A stretch of 64,000 nucleotides of DNA from Apostichopus japonicus (lineage: Eukaryota; Echinodermata; Holothuroidea; Aspidochirotida; Stichopodidae), in assembly GCF_037975245.1 (NCBI RefSeq), contig NC_092561.1, positions 6,642,501 to 6,706,500 on the forward strand. Reading direction: 5' to 3'. Below the pieces are notes generated by a model, which saw nothing but the letters and a program-made list of their open reading frames with translations, was not told the DNA's origin and did no database searches. The position numbers were made by a program, and so were the translations under genes. Shown here in pieces: positions 25,756-37,039 of the stretch; the stretch's first letter is position 1, and each line of letters opens with the position of its first letter.

Positions 25756-26105
25756 AAAGTTAAAGGTCAAATATACTACATTCAAAGTTTGCTTTAAGTA
25801 AAAGCTAACTCCTTGTTAAATCAAATTGCTCTTCTATTCAAAGTGAAGTCGCCGCCATGTTTAGGTTCGCCATAAACCACTGGAGGGTCGCCAGAAATTC
25901 GTAGAAAGAAATTGCCGAAAAGTTTCAGTCAACAAATGGTGGGAAAATCTGGAACATAATGGTTTACTTCAAAGTTGATAAAATGTGACACGATTTTGCA
26001 ACCATAAGTAACCTAAATCATATTTTAAAAGAAAGATACTAACATCCCCCAAACGGGAGGCACAATGCCCACCCAGTACACCCAAAACCAAAGACCACAA
26101 CATTC

Positions 26106-26182
26106 GTAACAAGTTTTGCAACAAGTTTTGCAACAAGTTTGAAACAAGTTTGTAACAAGTTGTAATAATTTGTAACAAGTTT
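26106..26182. repeat. Short tandem repeat, unit near AACAAGTTTTGC
   Basis: Six to seven imperfect copies of a 10-12 base unit (GCAACAAGTTTT, GAAACAAGTTT, GTAACAAGTT). Confidence 0.75.
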
Positions 26183-28489
26183 CAATGTCCTCAAAGAAGT
26201 TTCTCCATGCACAAAAAGAGCAAATGTTTGGTTAATGTTCGAAATCATTAATATCCTTATTTTTATGAAGTATTTTCTTTACATTATTTTTCCACGACGC
26301 TTCCTTTATTTGCCTGTTTTTGTATCTTTTTTGTGACATTTTTGGGAATGAAACAACTCATTTTATTAAGCGGCGTTAAATCTTTCCCTGCTATGATTTG
26401 AAAATTCGTCATGAGTTTTGACTATATCCTTGAAGTTTTAAAATCTAATTAAGTTCGCTTCCAGATTTAGTAGATACTATAGATAATGTACTTTTCATTA
26501 TGAAACTTTTCCTTTTTGACAGCTGCCTAAGAACTGGACATATCTCCGATCTCTTTATAAAACAAATTTTTAGCCTCGAAACCAATTAAATTGAAAGAAA
26601 GATTTAATCCATTTCATGTGATTTCCAAAGCAAACACACCCGCAAAATTCGTGATGTAGCTAAGACAACTGTACGATGTCTCGCCGTGAACTACGGGTGG
26701 GGGCGGCTAGTTGATCGCCAGAGGGATACGAACAACTTTCCAATGCGATACAATAGGTAGAAGTTCATAAAATCATGCCGTACACATCTCCGAAACATGA
26801 CAAAACTGTTGTAAACCTGCAGTTGCGTTTGGAAGTTTACATAGAGCCCCTATAGCATTGTATTTCAAAAGTGTAGCCTATATAAGATACATAAGAGCAG
26901 AAAGTTTCTTCACCTGATAGTGCAAGAAAAAATTAGAAAATTATTATCATATTTTTTTTTTTTTTTAAAGTACACTTCCTGAAAGGACTTCTCACGACTT
27001 TTAGGAAAATGATTATTTACGGTGATAAAAAATATTTGATAGTCATAATTGGGACCTGGTGAGTGGTTTGTCAATATTTTCCGGAGTCGAAATTTATAGA
27101 TTTATGAGGAATGACAAGTTTTGTGAACTTTTCTTGTCAAGTTCAGTAAAGGGCAAAAAATAGTCTGGTATTATGTCATAATTTTGTATGGTGAAGTTTT
27201 CCCGCCATTTTGGCTAAACTCATGTTTATATAGTATACCGTGATACTACACTATAGGACACGCGGGACTGGGTCGGAGAGAGTAAGTTCCATAGGCGGTG
27301 CCTGGGGCACAAGGGATAGTCACCCCCCTTCCCCCTTCAACACACACACCAAGTTGTTTGAATAAAAAGTAAGAAGTAAATTTATAGATAAGATTTGCAC
27401 CTTCTTGAGTAAGTAACAGGTGACCATTTGTTGGAAAATTAAGAAAGGCTTGTTATTATAAAGTCCGCTGTTACAGTGATGTGACAGTTTTCTCTCAGAT
27501 TTATACATTGAAAATTTCAATCTTATATTGATTATATATATGATTAATTATTTGAACGTCCATATTTCTGAAGTATAGGAACTATATCGAAAGTTTTAGC
27601 TAAAACATTAGTGCGTTTGTTTTACCTTCTAGAAAAGGAAACGGAGTACCGTTACGTTAAAAGTACAATTATCGTGAAATTTCCGCGGAGTACCCAAGAA
27701 CTGACAATTCCTTTTTCACACTGAAAGTTTAATCCCTCAATCCCTCAGTCTGTTGTCAAACGAAATGTTCCTTCCAAGTTTGGGCAAAGTATTTAATGAA
27801 GCGACGGGCTAAAGAAAAGTGGTATTTTTTCCCGAATAATTTATAAATTTATCAAATATTTGGGCTTGTAAATGAGTTTACAATTCTGGACATTTCTCTC
27901 TATAACTCTCAACCCCTGACCGTCGAACCCACCCCCTCACCCCTCCCCCACCCCCCCCCGCACACATACAAACACGCACCCCTCTTCACTGTCGTTTCGG
28001 TTACACCATCTGATGTTTTGTCAAGATATCTATCAACAAAAGAATTAAGCAGAAATCCCGAAACTGAAACTTTTCTTCAATATTATAGAAATATTTGTGG
28101 TCTATTATGAATAAGACTATCATAGTGTGATGAAGTTTGTTCCCCCAAAAATTACTTTTAGTTTCCTCTTTTTAGCTTCAAATAAGTTCATACTTTGGAA
28201 GTGCGCATGCCCAAACTTAGTCGTGGATTAGATTAATCAAAATTTTGTCTTCATCTTTAATAAGCTGAATATATTTACTCCAAAAGGCTAAAATAGTCAC
28301 AATTAATCAACAACTTATAAAATACCTAAAAAGGTGTTTTTGATGATCTGTTTTCGTCTTGTTTGGTTGTTTGTATGTTTGTTTTAGGTTGTTTTTATTT
28401 TTTTTCTTTAGTTGCATTTTATTTATGAACATTACAGTGGAAGCTAAGCCATTTTTAACCCATCGATAATGAAAATGGCTTGAAAATTC

Positions 28490-28495
<6 letters not shown>

Positions 28496-28521
<26 letters not shown>
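28496..28521. repeat. Short (TA)n run
   Basis: TA dinucleotide run of about 12 units. Confidence 0.9.
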
Positions 28522-28523
<2 letters not shown>

Positions 28524-28734
28524 TTGATGAACACTATACTCGAAGCATTCTTAATCTACAGTGTGATGCCATCGGAAAGATTGTAGTTTAAAGAAAAAAA
28601 TATATGAGCATTCGTTCACAGCATTTATTCTTGGTGTAAAACTTTGCCTTCGTCTCAAGTGACCTTTGACATTTCCAACGTCACCATAATATTATTCCTT
28701 CATCATTACTCGTTGTTGAGTAAAAAAAATCTTC

Positions 28735-29090
28735 TGGGTCGGATTAACTATTGGGTCTAGATAGGCCCGGGCCCAGATCTACAGGCCCTCAAAAATTAGA
28801 AGACAAATGAGAGGTGTAAATAAAAATGGATAGTAGAAACAGTTCACCGAAAATCTTTTAATAGACGATTTCGTTTTGTCACCCCTTCGTATTACTTTAA
28901 TAATTACAAATTAAAACAATATATACGCCCATCAATTGTTGTCACAGAAACCTATATACAAACGCAGATATTGTACATATACACACATCATGCACTTGGT
29001 AGCCCTATGACCAGTTAGGGGAAGGGGGTAAGCTTTATGTTTGGCCCTGGACCATTCAAAATTTGAAATCCGCTGGGCCCTACACGTCTC
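28735..29090. mobile_element. Possible decayed hAT-type element
   Basis: The left side has GTCGGATTAACTATTGGG followed by GGCCCGGGCCCAGAT and AGGCCCTCAAAAATT. The right side has GGCCCTGGACCATTCAAAAT and AAATCCGCTGGGCCC. GGATTA plus GGCCC-rich ends in opposite orientation resemble termini of some hAT families (CAGNGGCGGATTA type). Ends are eroded and no target duplication was found, so this is tentative. Confidence 0.3.
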
Positions 29091-29367
29091 TCTTACTTGG
29101 ATCAAATACAGTCATGTTTGGATGAAAACTCTGCAGTGCTTTACGCATGGCAGTGTGCAAGGTATATACTCTCATACTACAAGACAGAGACGTTACGAGT
29201 TATACTTTGTTTAAATCGGTTCCGAGTCGAGTCACTGCCAGTGACTTCATGACTCGAGGAGACTGGATCTTTGGCTCGAGTCACTGTCTTATATTTACGG
29301 ATAAAAGCTTTACGAATTTGTTCTAAATTCACGTCACTTTTGAAATTAAACTGACACCGGCAGAACT

Positions 29368-29596
29368 GTATGTATTTTAGATCCTCCTGCAAGCAGGAAC
29401 TCGCGAAGAAGCCAAAATTGGCTTATCTAAGCCGCAAGCTGACCGAAGTCAGTCTCTTAGATTCATATTTAACGTCCATGATTAGGAATTGTCAATTGTC
29501 AACAACTCTGTAACTGGACGACATACATTAATCTTGGAGTGACTCGAACTTGGGACCTTATAATTAAAAGGCACCGGCGTTAAACACTGAGCTAGG
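29368..29596 (-). mobile_element. tRNA-derived SINE, near full length (family A)
   Basis: On the minus strand TAGCTCAGTGTTTAACG (29578-29594) is a clear polymerase III A box and AAGTTCGAGTC about 35 bases on is a B box. The body contains ATCTAAGAGACTGACTTC, CAGCTTGCGGCTT, TGGCTTCTTCGCGA and TGCAGGAGGATCTAAAATAC, ending in ACATAC. The same body in the same order is found in the opposite orientation at 44730-44853, confirming an interspersed family. Confidence 0.85.
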
Positions 29597-29909
29597 TAAA
29601 ATTTAGGTAAAATTGCTGCAAATTAAAGACACGTACAGTTCCCTACAGTTCACCCAGCCATGGAAATAGTACAATATACTTCCATGGACTCCGCTGAACA
29701 CATCATTACATATTATGACGTACCTCCTGAAAATAGTACTGAGAAAGGCCTTATATAAAAGTGTAAAAGTGACTGTACTATGTTGTTACCTTCGTCGACA
29801 CCTGTATATGATGTTAAACGTGACATGCAGACAATTACCCAATGTATCCTCGGGATAAAATCGGTTACAACACCGGGAATGAAGGAGTTAGCGCTTGATA
29901 AAAATAATA

Positions 29910-30204
29910 ATGTATGTATGTATGTATGCGTGTATGTATGTATGTATGTATGTATGTATGTATGTATGTATGTATGTATGTATGTATGTATGTATGTATG
30001 TATGTATGTATGTATGTATGTAGGTAGGTAGGTATGTATGTATGTATGTATGTATGTGTGTGTGTGTATGTATGTATGTATGTATGTATGTATGTATGTA
30101 TGTATGTATGTATGTATGTATGTGTGTATGTATGTATGTATGTATGTATGTATGTATGTATGTATGTATGTATGTATGTATGTATGTATGTATGTATGTA
30201 TATC
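29910..30204. repeat. (GTAT)n tetranucleotide microsatellite
   Basis: About 70 GTAT units with brief interruptions (GCGT near 29928, GTAGGTAGGTAGG near 30021, GTGTGTGTG near 30057, GTGT near 30122). Flanked on the right by TATCTAAGG repeats and a TA run at 30249-30276. Met-Tyr-Val-Cys ORFs are artefacts. Confidence 0.97.
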
Positions 30205-30599
30205 TAAGGTATCTAAGGTATATATATATCTAAGGTATCATCTAAGCGTTTATATATATATATATATATATATATACATTCTGTTATAATAGGATATGGG
30301 GCTTAAAATTAGGGTAAGTTGGCGATTGTGAGGACCGTCAAGAGTGCTTACTCTTTGCGCTAAGGTACTTTCCTATGTAAACATATGACACTAAAAATTT
30401 TTCCTTCCATACAACTCATTTCCATACTTTCATGGGCTATACGGGCCTCGCTATAAAGAGTCTCTTCTATGTATTAAAGTCATGTTTCATTTGTACGGAA
30501 ACCCTCATCGCGTCGTATCGCAAGTTCCATTTCCCAAATGTAGCTTTCCATATGATATTACATTGATAGTACATGGCATTAGCTCCCCCCCCCCCCCCC

Positions 30600-31150
30600 G
30601 CCCGTATGGAAAGCCATTTTAACAATTAATCGGGAATTTCAGATATCTTAAATTATTTCTTATTTTAGATATCTAAAATTCTATTTCAGATATCTAAAAT
30701 TTTATTCGAGATATCTGAAATTGAATCTGAAATTGAATTCGAGATATCTAAAATAGATTTCGAGATATCTGAAATTCTAATTCAGATATCTGAAATTGAA
30801 TTCGAGATATCTGAAATTGAATTCGAGATATCTGAAATTGAATTCGAGATATCTGAAATTCTATTTCAGATATCTGAAATTGAATTCGAGATATCTGAAA
30901 TTGAATTCGAGATATCTGAAATTGAATTCGAGATATCTGAAAATGAATTCGAGATATCTCGAATTCAATTTCAGATATCTGAAATTCCCTGGTATTTCGA
31001 GATATCTAAAATTGATTTTAAGATATCTGCAATTATTTGTAGATATCTTAAATAAATTGGAGATATCTGTAATTTAATTTGAGATATCTGAAATTATTTC
31101 GAGATATCTGAAATTCCTTATTAAATGTTAAAACGGCTTTCCATACGCCC
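30600..31150. mobile_element. Inverted-repeat element filled with a palindromic minisatellite
   Basis: The ends match in inverted orientation: CGTATGGAAAGCCATTTTAA at 30603 and, on the other strand from 31147 inward, CGTATGGAAAGCCGTTTTAA. Similarity continues inward through a shared GGAATTTCAGATATCT. Between them lie about 20 copies of a 21-base unit, GAATTCGAGATATCTGAAAT plus T, with variants. The unit is largely self-complementary: AATTTCAGATATCTGAAATT is a perfect 20-base palindrome. The layout looks like a non-autonomous foldback DNA transposon whose interior has expanded. No clear target duplication is seen; a poly-C run abuts the left end. Confidence 0.7.
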
Positions 31151-31349
31151 GCAAATGATCTTTAGTACACGACAATAACCCCCCCCCCCCCCCCACTCCA
31201 TTCCTCAAAATAAATTGTCCTGTAAAAAACGGTATTCAAGAGCAGGCACGGATTTAATTTCAAAGATAAAACATGATATTTTTAACATGTACTTATATAT
31301 ATTTTGGGGTTTCCTCAAACCCATACCCACACACACACACACTTTGTGG

Positions 31350-31510
31350 CTATGGGAATGAATATGGGTATATTGGTGCATGGGTGTATATGGGGGTATA
31401 TGGGTATGGGAATGATTATGGGTATATGTGTATGTGGGTATATGGCTACGTGGGTATATTGGTGCATTTGTATAAGGGTATAGGGAATCGGAATGGGTAT
31501 ATGGGTCTGC
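31350..31510. repeat. G-rich degenerate (TATGGG)n minisatellite
   Basis: The + strand repeats TATGGG, GGGTATAT and related words, with a short (CA)n block just upstream at 31329-31341. Units vary in length, so no strict period. Confidence 0.75.
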
Positions 31511-34255
31511 TGTTATACAGAGAATTTCGGTTACACGATAATCTTATCCCATTTTTAATGTTCAAAAGAAAGAAAAATAAACAGTTTCTGAATTCGAGGT
31601 CAAATTTAAAAAGATCACGGGACAAAATAATATAACTTTTCGTATTTTCTAAATATTTATCACTTCTGTGACGAGTCTTTGACATTAAGTTTGTAACAAG
31701 AAAATAATCTAGGAAGAAAAATGAACACGCAATAACAAATGTCGTGTATATAAAACGAAAAACATGTGAAATTACTTTATCGACTTTTTCAAAGATAAAA
31801 TTGACAAAAAGTTTAATTTGTTACGTCAGAGGAAAAACAAAACATTCCTGAAAAAAAAAGACTTCGTCTTATAATCATAAAAATGAAGATAATATCTTCT
31901 TTTTTTTCAGACATATTTCCATGTTACTAAACCATAGGCCTATATTGACATCATCATAATAATGTACCGTGGTCAACTTCATAAATATTCATAATTTCCA
32001 TACAATATACTTCACAAGATCTTCTGATCACAGAAAACGTTTAAAAATGATGCAAAATACAACTGCATGATTTGACGAAAACTCTTGTTTCATAAGACCA
32101 ACAAAAAATCGCATTAAGATAGCCTAAATATACAACAACTAGTAAATTTAATTTCACGTTATATATAGGAAAAATGGAGTAAACATTTCTCAACGAAAAC
32201 ACAACAAATATATTCATTTTTAGTTTTTCCCGTCACATAGGGGATTGGGTGGGATGGGAAAGGGGGAGGGTGATCGCCCCCCCCCCCCATTGATGACGTT
32301 TAGCCTATTTACATACAGTACATCAAGCTATCCAACAATATATACCACTAAACTGACAGTGCCGTTTTCCCCATACTTTGAGTCATCTCAAAACTGTTCG
32401 CATAAATTATCTCAATTATGGATGTAATTATGTCGAACTTGAGTATTGCTTGGTCATTTTTGTCTTTTATATTCACAGTTGCCGACTCTCCCCCCTTCCC
32501 CCCCCCCCCATCCTATATATACGGGTCTAGATTTGGTTAACTGTTAGAACGATAACACGGAATTTTAAAATGTTCAAAATTTAAATGTTTCATTTTTTGC
32601 GCATCTTTACAATCTGTAATGATACCTCTGTTTATTTCAGAAGCCCAGATTTCTCAGGGTATAAGAAGTTTTCTTGTATTTTTCGTATCCACTTTATTAA
32701 GGAAATTTACTCGTTGGTATATAAATAAAACGGTTGATTTGAAAAATATGATAAATTCCTTTAGCCCTTTCTGCCTGATTTGGGTTTCTGTCGTTAAGAA
32801 AAAGTATAAATTTTTAATTTTTTTTTGAAGTATTGTAAGGTTAATTTTCAGAAAGGATATTTATATGCTGATAGTCAAAATCGTAGCATTTATTTGAAGA
32901 AAAAAAATCAGTAATTTTAATGACTTTATACTTCTTAAAAAGATGCGTCGAAGTTTTAAAAAAAAATGTTATCTCAAAATGATGAAATGAATCCCATGTA
33001 TAGAATTTTTTTCCAGCAAACTTCAAAGCCGGTTTCACGGCCAAACATTAACAATATAACATGGCTGATAACTTCAATTGCTTGGCATTCTTTTTAACTT
33101 TAAAAACCTCATATGATTCATATACTAAAAGAAATTTGAAAATATTAGATGAAAAACTATTCCCTCTTATTCGTTCACTGAAAATCAATAACAACAATTT
33201 TTTGTTATATTTTTAATCAGGACCAAAATGACTGATAAATTGATGTGATTAATACTTGTTACATATATATCATATTGTTTTTTCATGTTAAATATTTACA
33301 CTTGCAATGAAATGAAGCTTGAACTGAAAGACATAATTTTATATTATAAGAATAATCATGTATAAGGATTGACCGCAGACGATAATAGTTTAATAGTCAC
33401 CAATGTCAGGGGCTTAGAAACTACAGAGCCAGTCATTTATCTCCCACTCAACCCACCCCCCCCCCCCTTCCTAACTCTTTCGCTTATCTCACACTATACT
33501 TAGCTAAAAATTACATTAGAGAGAAGTTTCCGAGTAAACCAATCTTTCTGAAATGTCATGTTTTCTGTAGCTTGGAAATCGCTACGACATCACGAGAAAT
33601 TTTTTCAAAATGCAGCAAACTCAAGGAGCAACGTCTCTGTTCCCTTGGCGTCCCCTTCACCCCTCCCCTCCCCCGCCCGTTCAAAACAAAATTAAATATA
33701 GCATGACAATTGTGTTGAATTTTGTTTTAAGGATATTATAGAGCTGGGATTATTTTAGCAATTTTTTTCTATTTTATTTGCTACTTAAATCCCAACTTTT
33801 AGCAAGTGTAGTTCTTCAGCTTTACTGCTCAAGTTGTATTTCAAATATCAAAATAGAAATATTGACAATTTTGGAGATTCATATGTGTGATTTTATATGG
33901 GATTACACAAAGATATATCAAAGAAAGTGTCTAGAGAAAATATTTGGAATCGAATCATAATGTAAATTACTTTCATTTACCCGAAGTTAGTGATACCAAA
34001 ATCTATGCAGGTGTCTTATGTTCATCAATTATTAAGCTATTTTGAGTAATAATTGGTGCAGGTTTGGTAAAATTGTCGTCCAAACACAAATTATGATGTA
34101 GATAAATGGGTTTCCATTTTGCTTTTGCAAGGAAGACAATGACCATAAAAACAAAAATGATTTTGCTACAGCGGGTTATAGGTTCAATGCATGCAGGTTG
34201 ACTACCATGTAAAAGGTGATAAAGTACAGCCTAAGGTTATGAGCATGCATAGTTT
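31511..34255. other. Non-coding stretch downstream of the bHLH exon
   Basis: AT-rich with C homopolymers near 32278, 32497 and 33458. If the bHLH transcript is spliced at 34270/34271 its next exon should lie somewhere in or beyond this interval on the minus strand. I could not identify one with confidence. Confidence 0.45.
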
Positions 34256-34262
34256 CAAGGTT

Positions 34263-34271
34263 TTACATACC
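34263..34271 (-). promoter_or_regulatory. Splice donor overlapping the apparent stop codon of the bHLH exon
   Basis: Minus strand reads CCG|GTATGTAA: G at 34271, then GTATGTAA at 34270-34263. GTATGT is a consensus 5' splice site, and TAA within it is the stop that ends the open frame. If used, the protein leaves this exon after Ser633 in phase 1 and gains a different tail. The alternative is an unspliced terminus after Met635. Confidence 0.5.
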
Positions 34272-36170
34272 GGAATAGACGGGACGAAACGCAGTGACAT
34301 CTTCGGTCTCTTCCAGTAATCTTTGCAGAAAATCAATATACGATATCGCTCCACGTAAAGTGTCTACCTTACTAACACGTCTACCAATTTTGGTGGACCA
34401 TGGTAGAACTCTTCTGAGACAATCGAATCCATTATTGAGAAGGCTTACCCTTTCTCTTTCCCTAGCGTTCAGATCAACTCTATTTCGTCCCTGTGGATCC
34501 TCGCTAAGGTCGCCATTTTGAATACCATCATCGTCCAATTGGGAACTATCTTTCAATTCGTCTGATGAGGAAGGACATTTTACACTTTGTCTTCTTCTTG
34601 CTTTCTGTACGGCTGATTTTCTTCCTCTAATAAATCGAGTTCTAACAGCCGGAAAACGAGACTCTTGTGTGGGCAACCTAGAAGGAAGAAGGGGCACAGA
34701 AGGGGGTACGAAGCGGACTGGTGCTCTAAAGACCGATAGAGGTGGTAAAGACACGGATAAAGCCGGTTGTATCGGGTAGACGGTCGCTGTTCTACCGTTT
34801 GTCCCGAGGTTAGTACTGTTACTACCTGCACTGACTGATATATACTGACCGGCGAAGCCTAACACTGGTTTCGGACGAACTGGCATCGGTAAGTTTCTCT
34901 GTTTAGTTTCATCGTTTTTACTAGTTATGTTCACAATTGAATGCGAAATCACTTTCGAAGAAGAATCGGATAATGTTTGCAAAATTCTCGTACCAATATC
35001 GCTGACTTCTGTTTCCGTGACGGACGAACTCGATGGCGTTGCTGCAGTGCTCCCTATGGACGAAATGCTCTGTAAACAAGATAAGTTTATTCGTCGCGTC
35101 ACTGACGGGGGCTCGCGAACTATTGGCGTTTTTGCGCCTGCACTGGTAGACATTAGTCTTATCTTGGAAAAATCTTCGTTTTCTCCCAACTCAATCTCTA
35201 TTTTGTCTTGTTTTTCCTGCTCTTTGCTCAAAACTTCGGTCGAATTTCCCGAGCAGACAATTGAGTTATTGGTATAGTTAATCCCACTGTCTGTTCCCTC
35301 CGTCAAGTTTTCGACATCTGTATCAGTACACATAACAGATACCGGTATGTTGTTATTATTACCGTCTGACAAATGACAATTGGTCTGAATGAACGACTCT
35401 TGGATGATACCTTGTTCGTTGGCACAATTAGGGACCACCTCGGTATTTATAACCGCCGACGACGATGATGGGCCCCTTATCGTATCGGCTTGGTCCACGG
35501 CGAATCTAGCAAACTCTCGGAGATGGGTACCGTAATCCGACGCTGCAGTGATGTTGGGTTGTGTCGGTTGGTTAGTTGTGGTAGACAAATTTAAAGGCAA
35601 CTCCTGAAAAGTTTGACTTTGATTCACCCCGATACCGTTAATGTTATAAGCTAAACTTCCACCGACCGTAGATTCACCTCCTTTCAAAATAGTTGCATTT
35701 GTATCAGCAGCTGATGTGACACACTGTATTGTATCTGTGTCACACACTGTGGCATACTGAACATTTTGAACAGTTGCCGCCTGCAGACCACTAGAGTTCA
35801 AGTTGGTATGAGTCTGCGCACTACCGACTAGATAAAAAGTATTCCCACCTTGGACTGGGTTCCATTGAATCACCGAAATGGGATATGCAGCTACAGTGAT
35901 GCCCCCAGGATTTTCGTTCGCACAGGTTGGTACCGCTATAACTGTGACGTCATTGCTCGGTCCTTCCTGATTCAGAGCACCACCACTGGTAGGACAATGA
36001 TCTTCGGGATAAACGTTGGAATCGGATAATCGAATGGTACGGTTATTATTTGAAGAGTCCCCAAGATAGGTAGCACTGCCAGCTGCACCCGATCCATTTG
36101 CCATGACGAAGAAATTATTGGTTTGACTTGAATCAGGCGCGTCTTCTGTAGTACCATCCATCCCTTCCAT
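34263..36170 (-). CDS. Group A bHLH transcription factor, achaete-scute/PTF1-like, long N-terminus
   Basis: A 635-residue open frame. The basic helix-loop-helix domain lies at the extreme C-terminus, residues about 564-621: basic part LNARERER (N568, E571, R572, R574, the E-box contact pattern), helix 1 VSLLNNGFDCLRRVLP, loop to about 599, helix 2 SKVDTLRGAISYIDFLQRLL. N-x-G-F-x-x-LR in helix 1 is achaete-scute-like; SKVDTLR-A-I-YI-FL resembles both ASCL and PTF1A, so the subfamily is uncertain. A basic stretch at 515-531 (RGRKSAVQKARRR) is a likely nuclear signal, followed by an acidic segment. Residues 1-500 are Ser/Thr/Asn/Gln-rich, probably disordered and perhaps activating. The start ATG has an in-frame TGA 39-42 bases upstream and no earlier ATG. 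Most ASCL and PTF1A proteins are much shorter. The final codons GGT ATG TAA coincide with a perfect splice donor (see separate entry), so the true C-terminus may lie in another exon. Confidence 0.88.
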   Translation of the reverse strand: MEGMDGTTEDAPDSSQTNNFFVMANGSGAAGSATYLGDSSNNNRTIRLSDSNVYPEDHCPTSGGALNQEGPSNDVTVIAVPTCANENPGGITVAAYPISVIQWNPVQGGNTFYLVGSAQTHTNLNSSGLQAATVQNVQYATVCDTDTIQCVTSAADTNATILKGGESTVGGSLAYNINGIGVNQSQTFQELPLNLSTTTNQPTQPNITAASDYGTHLREFARFAVDQADTIRGPSSSSAVINTEVVPNCANEQGIIQESFIQTNCHLSDGNNNNIPVSVMCTDTDVENLTEGTDSGINYTNNSIVCSGNSTEVLSKEQEKQDKIEIELGENEDFSKIRLMSTSAGAKTPIVREPPSVTRRINLSCLQSISSIGSTAATPSSSSVTETEVSDIGTRILQTLSDSSSKVISHSIVNITSKNDETKQRNLPMPVRPKPVLGFAGQYISVSAGSNSTNLGTNGRTATVYPIQPALSVSLPPLSVFRAPVRFVPPSVPLLPSRLPTQESRFPAVRTRFIRGRKSAVQKARRRQSVKCPSSSDELKDSSQLDDDGIQNGDLSEDPQGRNRVDLNARERERVSLLNNGFDCLRRVLPWSTKIGRRVSKVDTLRGAISYIDFLQRLLEETEDVTAFRPVYSGM

Positions 36171-36870
36171 TACCGTAACTTTTACATTTACTAGTTCAAA
36201 ACCATAAAATCAAGAAGTGCTCTTCGCCTTGTTTTATTGTTGTTGTCTGTGGCACTAATTATCGATCAGTGCAAGAGCGTCCAAATATGATGTGTTGTAG
36301 CATAGCCGCCGAACATACACCAAATGAAGTAAGATCGTATTAAAATGCAGTTTACTTGTATACTGACGAGAAGGATTCTGTTATTTTATGAAGACAGGGA
36401 AGTCATTTGGAAAATACGTTATATATCTTTCCCGCGTAACTATCATTCCATCGCATATTTTAACCCTTTGTCGGAACGTCACGTGACAATTGTTGCTGTT
36501 CAACAAGTTGAGGAATACAAAAGAGCTTGGGAAAAAATTTAAATCTAAATGCAGGTGGTGATTACGGATGCCTTGTACATACATTTTGCTTAAATTTTTC
36601 GCGTCACGCGTCAACGACCGTAACCGATTCGTAAAAAAAAGACGGAGCGCTCGCACTACAGAATAGTCAGAATGCATTTAACTACACCCTTCCCTCTGTC
36701 ACTCATTCCTCCCCAATCATAAAAGCATTCTCCTGCCATTCTTATTTCATTCTTTCATTTCAATAATTTTAGTTATATTCGACTGTTGATCACAACACCG
36801 TTTTTTGAGGGTTTCAACCTACAATGTCCTGGTAGCATTTAGTTTATACTCTGATTTAAAAACCTATACC
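36171..36870. other. 5' flank of the bHLH gene
   Basis: Sequence upstream of the bHLH start. It contains the E-box pair described separately, but no obvious TATA box at a fixed distance. Small ORFs on both strands (36345-36677) overlap one another and carry no motif. Confidence 0.4.
36478..36492. promoter_or_regulatory. Adjacent E-boxes upstream of the bHLH gene
   Basis: GTCACGTGAC is a 10-base palindrome containing the CACGTG E-box, and it is immediately followed by CAATTG, a second CANNTG site. They sit about 310 bases upstream of the bHLH start codon. Auto- or cross-regulation by bHLH factors is possible, but this is inference from position only. Confidence 0.3.
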
Positions 36871-36875
36871 GTATG

Positions 36876-37037
<162 letters not shown>

Positions 37038-37039
37038 AG

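Larger units (their letters stand above)
24500..28490. other. Non-coding stretch
   Basis: AT-rich with scattered purine or pyrimidine runs (for example C-rich 27930-27960). It holds a short repeat at 26106-26182 and an X-box-like site at 25742. No supported gene. Confidence 0.5.

Noticed and set aside
30796-31077. 93-residue ORF with repeated NSRYLKL
   Set aside because: Translation of the 21-base palindromic minisatellite.
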